This document shows positions 57,848-64,000 of a DNA stretch of 64,000 nt, in pieces (position 1 is the first letter of the stretch; every line of letters starts with the position of its first letter). Source of the DNA: Paracoccaceae bacterium (lineage in GTDB: Bacteria; Pseudomonadota; Alphaproteobacteria; Rhodobacterales; Rhodobacteraceae); assembly GCA_003605175.1 (NCBI GenBank), contig QWDA01000006.1, positions 186,001-250,000 of the forward strand, in the 5' to 3' direction. A program made the translations under genes and the position numbers. Below the pieces are notes generated by a model. The model ran no database searches. It had not been told where the DNA came from and saw only the letters and a list, made by a program, of their open reading frames with translations.

Positions 57848-58993
57848 ATGGATTTCGCCCTTTCGGAAGAACAGGACGCCATCTTCGCCATGGCGAAGGC
57901 CTTCGGCGCCGACCGGATCGCGCCCCATGCCCGCGCCTGGGAGGCGGCCGGCACGATCCCCCGCGAGCTCTGGCCCGAGCTGGCCGACCTCGGCTTCGGC
58001 GGGCTCTACGTGTCCGAGGAGGCGGGAGGAGCCGGTCTGTCTCGGCTCGACGCGACCCTCGTATTCGAAGCGCTTTCGGCCTCCTGCGCCTCGGTCGCCG
58101 CGTTCCTCTCGATCCACAACATGTGCGCCGCGATGATCGACCGCTTCGGCTCGGACGACCTCAAGGCCTACTACCTGCCGCCCGCCCTCGCGATGCAGAC
58201 GGTCTTCGCCTATTGCCTCACCGAGCCCGGCTCCGGCTCCGACGCCGCCGCGCTCCGCACCCGTGCCAACCGCACCAACGAGGGCTGGAGCCTCACCGGC
58301 ACCAAGGCCTTCATCTCGGGCGGCGGCTATTCCGACGCCTATATCGTGATGTGCCGCACCGGCGAGGACGGGCCCAGGGGCATCTCGGCCATGGTGGTCG
58401 AGAACGGCACGCCGGGCCTCTCCTTCGGCGCGCTCGAGGACAAGATGGGCTGGCGCAGCCAGCCGACACGACAGGTGCAATTGGACGATTGCAACATTCC
58501 CGCCGAAAATCTCCTTGGCGAAGAAGGCAAGGGTTTCACTTATGCGATGTCCGGCCTCGATGGCGGCCGCCTCAACATCGCCGCCTGCTCGCTCGGCGCC
58601 GCCCAATCGGCGCTCGACGCCACGCTCGCCTACATGTCCGAGCGCAAGGCCTTCGGTCAGAGCCTCGACCGCTTCCAGGCGCTCCAGTTCCGTCTCGCCG
58701 AGATGGAGATCGAACTCCAGGCCGCCCGCACCTTCCTGCGCCACGCCGCCTGGGCCTACGACACCGGTCAGCCCGACGCGACCAAGCGCTGCGCCATGGC
58801 CAAGAAATTCGTCACCGAGGCCGGCAGCCGCGTCGCCGACCAATGCCTGCAACTCCACGGCGGCTACGGCTATCTCGCCGATTACGGCGTCGAAAAGATC
58901 GTCCGCGACCTCCGCGTCCACCAGATCCTCGAAGGCACCAACGAAATCATGCGGCTGATCGTGGCCCGTGCGATCCTGGCAGAGCGGGGCTAA
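57848..58993 (+). CDS. acyl-CoA dehydrogenase, probably isobutyryl-CoA dehydrogenase
   Basis: A 381-residue FAD enzyme of the acyl-CoA dehydrogenase fold: YCLTEPGSGSDAAALRTRA, TGTKAFISGGGYSDAYIVM and the C-terminal LHGGYGYLADYGVEKIVRDLRVHQILEGTNEIMRLI, whose Glu after LEGTN is the usual catalytic base. The sequence and its position before hydroxyisobutyryl-CoA hydrolase and hydroxyisobutyrate dehydrogenase point to the valine pathway (isobutyryl-CoA to methacrylyl-CoA). The enoyl-CoA hydratase of the pathway is not in the window. Confidence 0.9.
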   Translation: MDFALSEEQDAIFAMAKAFGADRIAPHARAWEAAGTIPRELWPELADLGFGGLYVSEEAGGAGLSRLDATLVFEALSASCASVAAFLSIHNMCAAMIDRFGSDDLKAYYLPPALAMQTVFAYCLTEPGSGSDAAALRTRANRTNEGWSLTGTKAFISGGGYSDAYIVMCRTGEDGPRGISAMVVENGTPGLSFGALEDKMGWRSQPTRQVQLDDCNIPAENLLGEEGKGFTYAMSGLDGGRLNIAACSLGAAQSALDATLAYMSERKAFGQSLDRFQALQFRLAEMEIELQAARTFLRHAAWAYDTGQPDATKRCAMAKKFVTEAGSRVADQCLQLHGGYGYLADYGVEKIVRDLRVHQILEGTNEIMRLIVARAILAERG

Positions 58994-58998
58994 GCGCG

Positions 58999-59400
58999 TT
59001 GTACACTTGGCTCACTTCCAGCAAGACGTTCCAGCTGTATCTGATGCACAATGTTTGGGTCTGGCGGGCGATCATTCGTGTGCCCTTTCTCGCAATCTTC
59101 ATCTACTTCACGCTGCCACTGGTCTGGTCGGTCTTGCCTGCGTACCTGCTACTGCTGCCCACCTTGGTGGTTCTTCAGTTTCTGGCGCCCGCAAAGGACC
59201 CTTTCGTCGTCCTTCTGGTGAACTTGCACTTCCTGACCATGTCCGTCGTCATCGCGCCAGTGTTCTGGCCTCCGTTTCTTGGCGTCTTTGGGCACTACTT
59301 TACGCTCGCCGCCGCCATGTTCGGCTTTACGAAGAATGCACAGGTATGTGCGGACAGAGCCCGTGATCGACTTGAAGCCTGGTCGGAAGAACATGGATAA
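58999..59400 (+). CDS. small membrane protein inserted in the valine gene cluster
   Basis: A frame of 134 codons from TTG 58999 (133 residues), or 118 residues from ATG 59044. Three hydrophobic stretches (IIRVPFLAIFIYFTLPLVW, VLPAYLLLLPTLVVLQFL, FVVLLVNLHFLTMSVVIAPV) and a short charged tail (CADRARDRLEAWSEEHG) suggest a three-helix membrane protein. The DNA is clearly AT-richer than both neighbours (about 53% G+C by count at 59041-59100). It begins 6 bases after the dehydrogenase stop and overlaps the next start by 8 bases. I do not recognise it. Confidence 0.6.
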   Translation: MYTWLTSSKTFQLYLMHNVWVWRAIIRVPFLAIFIYFTLPLVWSVLPAYLLLLPTLVVLQFLAPAKDPFVVLLVNLHFLTMSVVIAPVFWPPFLGVFGHYFTLAAAMFGFTKNAQVCADRARDRLEAWSEEHG

Positions 59401-60442
59401 GGCTGACGACATCCTGATCCGCAAACAAGGCCGTGCCGGCCGCATCACCCTCAACCGCCCCGAGGCGCTCAACGCGCTGACCTGGGAGATGTGCCTCGCC
59501 ATCGAGGACGCGCTCGACGCCTGGGCCGGTGACCCCGACATCGCCCTGGTCGTCATCGACGGCGCCGGCGACAAGGCCTTCTGCGCGGGCGGCGACATCG
59601 CCGAGATGTACCGGCGCGGCAATGCGGGCGATCTCGGCTACGGCCGCCGTTTCTGGACCGACGAATACCGTCTCAACGCAAAGATCGCCGAATTCCCCAA
59701 GCCCTACATCGCCTTCCTGCAGGGCTTCACCATGGGCGGCGGCGTCGGCGTCGCCTGCCACGGCAGCCACCGCATCGTTTGCGAGACCAGCCGCATCGCC
59801 ATGCCGGAATGCGGCATCGGCCTCATTCCCGACGTCGGCGGCACCATGCTCCTCGCCCACGCCCCCGGCCGCCTGGGCGAGTTCCTCGGCACCACCGGCC
59901 ACCGGATGGGCCCGGGCGACGCGCTCCTCGCTGACTTCGCCGACAGCTTCGTCCCCGCCGAGGCCTGGCCCGCGCTGATCGAAAGGCTCGTCGAAACCGG
60001 CGAGCCCGCCGCCATCGCCACGGCCGCCCGCCCCGCGCCCGAGGCCGCCCTGCAGGACCGCCTCGACTGGATCGACCAACACTTCCGAGGCCAGACCATC
60101 GGCGATGTCCTGCGCGGCCTCGACGACAGCCCCATCGCCGCCGAGACACGGAAAGCGCTCCTCGGGAACAGCCCGCTTGCGGTCGCCTGCGCCTACGAGG
60201 CCATCGGCCGGGTACGCGGCACCAAGGGCATCCGCGCCGCGCTCGAGATGGAATACCGCTTCACCTACCGCGCGGTGGCCGAAAGCGACTTCATCGAGGG
60301 CATCCGCGCGGCGATCATCGACAAGGACCGGAAACCCGCCTGGCGCCACGCCGCGCCCGAAGACGTGACCCCGGCCGAAACCGCGCATATGCTGGCGCCA
60401 CTGGGGGCGGATCGACTGGGTTTCGACAGGAGGGAAACATGA
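59393..60442 (+). CDS. 3-hydroxyisobutyryl-CoA hydrolase
   Basis: A 349-residue crotonase-fold enzyme: LNRPEALNALTWEMCLAI, KAFCAGGDIAEMYRRG, FTMGGGVGVACHGSHRI and PECGIGLIPDVGGTMLLA, then the long C-terminal helical part typical of HIBCH (DFIEGIRAAIIDKDRKPAW). The Glu in MPECGIGLIPD and the following Asp are the catalytic pair of the family. ATG 59393 overlaps the small membrane gene. It splits 3-hydroxyisobutyryl-CoA, and its product is oxidised by the next gene (four-base overlap). Confidence 0.93.
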   Translation: MDKADDILIRKQGRAGRITLNRPEALNALTWEMCLAIEDALDAWAGDPDIALVVIDGAGDKAFCAGGDIAEMYRRGNAGDLGYGRRFWTDEYRLNAKIAEFPKPYIAFLQGFTMGGGVGVACHGSHRIVCETSRIAMPECGIGLIPDVGGTMLLAHAPGRLGEFLGTTGHRMGPGDALLADFADSFVPAEAWPALIERLVETGEPAAIATAARPAPEAALQDRLDWIDQHFRGQTIGDVLRGLDDSPIAAETRKALLGNSPLAVACAYEAIGRVRGTKGIRAALEMEYRFTYRAVAESDFIEGIRAAIIDKDRKPAWRHAAPEDVTPAETAHMLAPLGADRLGFDRRET

Positions 60443-61311
60443 AGATCGGCTTCATCGGGCTTGGGAACATGGGCGGCCCCATGGCCAGTAACCTCGCCGC
60501 CGCCGGGCACGAGGTCACCGGCTTCGACCCGATCGCCCCCTATCCCGAGGGCGTCGCGCAGGCCCGCTCCGGCATGGAGGCTGCACGCGGCCGCGACGTG
60601 GTGATCACCATGCTCCCCGATGGCGAGATCCTGCGCGCCGTCGCGGCCGAGATCGTCCCGGCCATGGCCACCGGCACCGTGTTCCTCGACTGCTCCACCG
60701 TTGATGTCGACAGCGCCCGCGCCGTGGCCGCCCAGGCCGAGAAGGCCGGCCTCCTGCCGCTCGACGCCCCGGTCTCGGGCGGGATCGGCGGCGCGGCGGC
60801 CGGCACGCTCACCTTCATGGTCGGCGGCACCGGGGAAGCCTTCGACATGGCCCTGCCGCTCTTCGAGGTGATGGGCCAGAAATCCGTGCATTGCGGCCCT
60901 TCCGGCAATGGCCAGGCCGCGAAGATCTGCAACAACATGATCCTTGGCGTCACCATGATCGCCACCTGCGAGGCCTTCGCGCTGGCCGACAAGCTCGGCC
61001 TCGACCGCCAGGCAATGTTCGACGTGGTCTCGACCTCCTCCGGGTCCAGCTGGAGCATGAACGCCTATTGCCCCGCCCCCGGCATCGGCCCGGAAAGCCC
61101 CGCCGACCACGGCTACAAGCCCGGTTTCGCCGCCGAGCTCATGCTGAAGGACCTGCGCCTCTCGCAACAGGCCGCAACCGCCGTCGATGCCGACACGCCC
61201 ATGGGCAAGGCCGCGCGCGATCTCTACGAGTGCTTCGTCGAGCAGGAGGGCGGAAAGGGCCGCGACTTCTCGGCCATGCTGCCCCGCTTCGAAACCCGCG
61301 GGCGCGGCTGA
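60439..61311 (+). CDS. mmsB: 3-hydroxyisobutyrate dehydrogenase
   Basis: A 290-residue NAD-dependent enzyme: N-terminal Rossmann motif KIGFIGLGNMGGPMASNLAAAGHEV, LDCSTVDVDSARAV, the substrate loop DAPVSGGIGGAAAGTLTFMVGG, and the catalytic lysine in GNGQAAKICNNMILG. It oxidises 3-hydroxyisobutyrate to methylmalonate semialdehyde in valine catabolism. The P450 gene follows after 6 bp, so it may be in the same transcript. Confidence 0.94.
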   Translation: MKIGFIGLGNMGGPMASNLAAAGHEVTGFDPIAPYPEGVAQARSGMEAARGRDVVITMLPDGEILRAVAAEIVPAMATGTVFLDCSTVDVDSARAVAAQAEKAGLLPLDAPVSGGIGGAAAGTLTFMVGGTGEAFDMALPLFEVMGQKSVHCGPSGNGQAAKICNNMILGVTMIATCEAFALADKLGLDRQAMFDVVSTSSGSSWSMNAYCPAPGIGPESPADHGYKPGFAAELMLKDLRLSQQAATAVDADTPMGKAARDLYECFVEQEGGKGRDFSAMLPRFETRGRG

Positions 61312-61317
61312 GCCCCC

Positions 61318-62481
61318 ATGCTGCCCCGGATCACGCAATCGCCCACCGAAGCGGCGTTCGTCCAGGATCCCTACCCGTTCTACCACCGCGCCCGCGCGCT
61401 CGGGCCGCTGGTCCATTGGGAGGACTACGCGCTCCCCGTCGCCACCACCCACACCGCCGTCACCGCACTCCTGAAAGACCGCCGCTTCGGCCGCGAACCT
61501 CTCGCCCCGCCGGAGATTCCGCCGCATCTCGAACCCTTCTACGCGGTTGAAGCCCATTCGATGCTGGAGCTCGAACCGCCGCGCCACACCCGGCTGCGCG
61601 GCCTCGTCCTCCGCGCCTTCACCTCGCGCCGGATCGCCGCCATGGCGCCCGAGATCGAAACCCTCTGCCATGCCCTGATCGACCGCTTCCCCGAGCCCCC
61701 GTTCGACCTCCTGCCCGCCTATGCCAGCCAGGTCCCGGTCATCGTGATCGCCCGCCTCCTCGGCGTGCCCGAAGCGATGTCGGGCCAGCTTCTCGCCTGG
61801 TCGAACGCCATGGTCGCCATGTACCAGGCTCGCCGCGACCGCGCGATGGAAGACCGCGCCGCCACCGCCGCCGCCGAGTTCGCCGCTTTCCTGGGCGACC
61901 ACATCGCCCGGCGCCGCGCCACGCCGGCCGACGACCTCATCACCCACCTGATCCAGGCCGAGGAAGCGGGCGAGAAGCTCTCCACCGACGAACTCGTCAC
62001 CACCTGCATCCTGCTCCTCAACGCCGGCCACGAGGCGACGGTCCACAGCATCGGCAACGGCGTGAAGACCCTCCTCGAACGCGGCCTGCCGCTCTCCGGC
62101 GATCCCGGCATCGTCGAGGAAATCCTCCGCTTCGACCCGCCGCTCCACCTCTTCACCCGCCACGCCTACGAAGACGTCACCCTCTTCGGCCACCGCTTCC
62201 GCCCCGGCGACCAGGTCGGCCTCCTCCTCGCCGCGGCGAACCGCGACCCCGCGCAATGGCCCGACCCCGACCGCTTCGAGCCGACCCGCCCCGCCGCCAC
62301 CCATTCGGCCTTCGGCGCTGGCCTCCATTTCTGCGTCGGCGCGCCGCTTGCCCGGCTCGAACTGCAGATCGCCCTCGCGACCCTTGGGCAACGCTGCCCC
62401 CGCCTCACCCTCGCGGAACCACCAGGCTACGCGGATCTCTACCATTTCCACGGCCTCGGCCGGCTTGCCGTCACCCGGTGA
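61318..62481 (+). CDS. cytochrome P450
   Basis: A 387-residue soluble P450. Motifs in order: the I-helix oxygen-binding LLNAGHEATVHSI (A-G-H-E-A-T), the K-helix ExxR (EEILRF), and the haem loop FGAGLHFCVGAPLARLELQ with the thiolate cysteine. It looks like the class I (CYP10x) bacterial enzymes that need a separate ferredoxin and reductase. Substrate unknown; location after valine genes may be chance. Two strong palindromes follow the stop. Confidence 0.92.
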   Translation: MLPRITQSPTEAAFVQDPYPFYHRARALGPLVHWEDYALPVATTHTAVTALLKDRRFGREPLAPPEIPPHLEPFYAVEAHSMLELEPPRHTRLRGLVLRAFTSRRIAAMAPEIETLCHALIDRFPEPPFDLLPAYASQVPVIVIARLLGVPEAMSGQLLAWSNAMVAMYQARRDRAMEDRAATAAAEFAAFLGDHIARRRATPADDLITHLIQAEEAGEKLSTDELVTTCILLLNAGHEATVHSIGNGVKTLLERGLPLSGDPGIVEEILRFDPPLHLFTRHAYEDVTLFGHRFRPGDQVGLLLAAANRDPAQWPDPDRFEPTRPAATHSAFGAGLHFCVGAPLARLELQIALATLGQRCPRLTLAEPPGYADLYHFHGLGRLAVTR

Positions 62482-62536
62482 GTCGGGGCCGGCTCAAGGA
62501 TCGAAGACCGCCGCAGGCGGCGCCGCCGTTCGTCGG

Positions 62537-62561
62537 GCGATCCGTCCACTGGACGGATCGC
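62537..62561 (+). terminator. perfect 11-bp palindrome after the P450 gene
   Basis: GCGATCCGTCC (62537-62547), ACT, GGACGGATCGC (62551-62561): a perfect 11-bp stem with a 3-base loop, followed by TTATCCTCC. It is the most likely end of the valine/P450 transcript, but it could also be a protein site. Confidence 0.6.
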
Positions 62562-62616
62562 TTATCCTCCTCACCCTTGACGCGGCCCCGACTCGCCCCA
62601 CACTCGATGAGGCGCG

Positions 62617-62639
62617 TTCAGGGCAGACCCTGCCCTGAA
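62617..62639. terminator. perfect 10-bp palindrome, second hairpin
   Basis: TTCAGGGCAG (62617-62626), ACC, CTGCCCTGAA (62630-62639). It lies between the convergent P450 and Lrp genes, about 115 bp from the stop of the latter, and may terminate from either side. Confidence 0.5.
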
Positions 62640-62754
62640 CCGCTTCCCAGGCATGGCACCTCCCTCCCGACCGGCGCCACGCCGGAAGCGGGGGCGATCA
62701 CCCGCGACCTGCAGAAACGGAAATCGCGCGGCAGCGCGTCCGCCGGATCCGGCC

Positions 62755-63216
62755 TCACAACGGCAGCGCCGTGGTCGACTTGATCTCCTCCATCGACAGG
62801 AGCGCGGTCACGTTGTGGATCTTCACCTCCGAGATCAGCGCCTGGTAGAAGGCGTCATAGGCCCGCGCATTGGGCACCCGCACCTTGAGGATATAGTCGA
62901 TATCTCCCGCCAGCCGGTGCGCCTCCTGCACCTCGGGCCGCGCGCGCAGCGCCGCGAGGAACCGCTGCTGCCAGTCGGCCTCGTGCTCGGAGGTACGGAT
63001 CAGCACGAAGAAACAGGCTTCGAAACCAAGGGCCTCGGCATCCAGCACCACGGTCTGCGGCCCGATGATCCCGGCCTCCCGGAGCTTGCGGATCCGGTTC
63101 CACACCGGCGTCTTCGACGATCCCACCGCACGCGCGATCTCGTCCAGCGACCGGCCCGCATCGGCCTGCAGTTCCGCCATGATTTTCCGATCCGTCTCGT
63201 CGATCCGCACCGCCAT
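62755..63216 (-). CDS. Lrp/AsnC family regulator, divergent from cysG
   Basis: A 153-residue protein from ATG 63216 (MAVRIDETDRKIMAELQADA). N-terminal helix-turn-helix (SLDEIARAVGSSKTPVWNRIRKL) and C-terminal ligand domain (HRLAGDIDYILKVRV, ending IKSTTALPL). The frame open to 63303 is not used. In Rhodobacteraceae such a gene often diverges from the siroheme/sulfite reductase operon and is thought to respond to cysteine or sulfur status; here that is inferred from position. Confidence 0.9.
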   Translation of the reverse strand: MAVRIDETDRKIMAELQADAGRSLDEIARAVGSSKTPVWNRIRKLREAGIIGPQTVVLDAEALGFEACFFVLIRTSEHEADWQQRFLAALRARPEVQEAHRLAGDIDYILKVRVPNARAYDAFYQALISEVKIHNVTALLSMEEIKSTTALPL

Positions 63217-63313
63217 TCCCGCTCTCCGCGATTTCCCGAATTTTTCGCCCGGATTAAACGCAAACCTAGAACGCATGTCCTTATTTGGCCAGCCATCTCG
63301 CAACTTGGCGGAA

Positions 63314-63328
63314 CAATATTCTATATTG
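63314..63328 (+). promoter_or_regulatory. perfect palindrome in the cysG promoter region
   Basis: CAATAT-TCT-ATATTG is a perfect 15-bp inverted repeat, AT-rich in a G+C-rich setting, 26 bp before the cysG start and 98 bp before the divergent regulator. It matches the general style of Lrp/AsnC operators and may be bound by the neighbouring regulator. Confidence 0.55.
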
Positions 63329-63353
63329 ATGGAGGTACCCGAGAGACGCGCAG

Positions 63354-64000
63354 ATGAAGCATTTTCCGATCTTCCTGAATGTCGAGCACCGCCGGATCGT
63401 CCTGTCCGGCGGCGGCGCCGCGGCGCTCGCCAAGCTTCGGCTGATCCTGAAGACCAAGGCCGAGGTCACCGTCTTCGCCGCCGATCCCGCGCCCGAGCTC
63501 ACCCGCTGGGCCGAAGAGGGCCGTCTCGCGCTCCACAGCCGCCCGCTCGCGCCGGGCGACGCCACGGCCGCCGCGCTGGTCTATGCCGCGAACGAGGATG
63601 CCGCCGAGGACGACCGCGTCGCCGCGCTCGCCCGCGCCGAGGGCGCGCTGGTCAATATCGTCGACGACCTCGCCGGCTCCGACTTCATCACCCCCGCCAT
63701 CGTCGATCGCGACCCGGTCACCGTGGCGATCGGCACCGAGGGCGCCGCCCCGGTCCTCGCCCGCCGCATCAAGGCGCAGCTCGAAGCCGCGCTTTCGCCC
63801 GCGCTCGGCGCCCTCGCCCAGGCCGGCAAGGCGTTCCGCGCCCGCGCCGAGGCGCTCCCCGCGGGCCGCAGGCGCCGCGCCTTCTGGGCCGCGTATTACG
63901 AGAAATCCGGCCCCCTCGCCTTCGCCTCGGAAGGCGTCGAAGCGCTCCCCGCCGCGCTGTCCCGGCTCCTCGAAGACCATCTCGCCGAACGCGCGGGCCC
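63354..64000 (+). CDS. cysG: siroheme synthase, N-terminal part (cut by window edge)
   Basis: ATG 63354 opens a frame that runs to the window end, 215 codons. It begins MKHFPIFLNVEHRRIVLSGG then GAAALAKLRLILKTKAEVTVF, the NAD-binding precorrin-2 dehydrogenase/ferrochelatase domain of CysG, continuing with ALVNIVDDLAGSDFITPAIVDRDPVTVAIGTEGAAPVLARRI. The C-terminal uroporphyrinogen methylase half should lie beyond 64000. It makes siroheme for sulfite or nitrite reductase. The dinucleotide site usually reads GGGxxA; here SGGGAAAL. Confidence 0.9.
   Translation, partial: MKHFPIFLNVEHRRIVLSGGGAAALAKLRLILKTKAEVTVFAADPAPELTRWAEEGRLALHSRPLAPGDATAAALVYAANEDAAEDDRVAALARAEGALVNIVDDLAGSDFITPAIVDRDPVTVAIGTEGAAPVLARRIKAQLEAALSPALGALAQAGKAFRARAEALPAGRRRRAFWAAYYEKSGPLAFASEGVEALPAALSRLLEDHLAERAG

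Overview
The window is a chromosomal segment of an alphaproteobacterium, most likely a member of the Rhodobacteraceae (Roseobacter/Paracoccus group). This is inferred from the high G+C content with strong C/G bias at third codon positions, the short hisG paired with hisZ, Lrp/AsnC regulators beside phhA and the siroheme synthase gene, a Hint-domain protein, the imelysin/di-haem/DUF1513 iron cluster, and palindromic interspersed repeats of a kind I associate with this family. No phage, transposase, integrase or CRISPR array is visible.

Layout. 1-1.1 kb: an envelope protein pair cut by the window edge. 1.2-2.5 kb: phenylalanine hydroxylase and a divergent Lrp-type regulator. 2.6-6.0 kb: hisS-hisZ-hisG with overlapping starts. 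6.0-9.6 kb: dnaE on the minus strand. 9.6-10.6 kb: a secreted GH5 glycosidase. 10.7-20.3 kb: purine salvage and oxidation, xdhABC followed by a BMP-type nucleoside ABC importer. 20.4-28.0 kb: a Hint protein, a membrane protein, a GcvT-type FAD dehydrogenase, CsbD, HtpX and a TPR-sulfotransferase. 28.2-30.4 kb: a soluble triple-PAS chemoreceptor. 30.9-37.5 kb: an iron operon (hemP, imelysin, bfd, bfr, di-haem protein, second imelysin, DUF1513) behind a palindromic operator. 37.7-38.1 kb: a Nudix hydrolase.

38.2-43.6 kb (minus strand) is the least described part. It is one tight operon of radical SAM, PqqD-like protein with an acidic C-terminal tail, HPr-kinase-like ATPase, two GT2 glycosyltransferases and an NTP_transf_5 nucleotidyltransferase. 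It looks like a peptide- or protein-tag modification system with no lasso cyclase or protease. 43.8-50.2 kb is the nitrogen locus glnB-glnA plus nnrDE. It shows two duplication scars: a second glnA 3' end flanking an unknown membrane-protein gene, and a stand-alone nnrE-like gene sharing its first ~135 bases with the full nnrDE. Several genes here and elsewhere (hisS, nnrDE, a small ORF at 59 kb) hold visibly AT-richer patches that suggest recombination with foreign DNA.

50.3-54.8 kb: three 11-bp tandem repeats, tRNA-Leu(UAG) and a sugar ABC importer. 55.0-57.8 kb: a hemolysin III homologue, trigger factor and a small membrane protein. 57.8-62.5 kb: valine catabolism (isobutyryl-CoA dehydrogenase, hydroxyisobutyryl-CoA hydrolase, hydroxyisobutyrate dehydrogenase) followed by a cytochrome P450. 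62.8-64.0 kb: an Lrp regulator divergent from siroheme synthase (cysG), with a perfect palindrome between them; cysG runs off the window.

All assignments come from reading translated sequence and motifs by eye. No database search was run.
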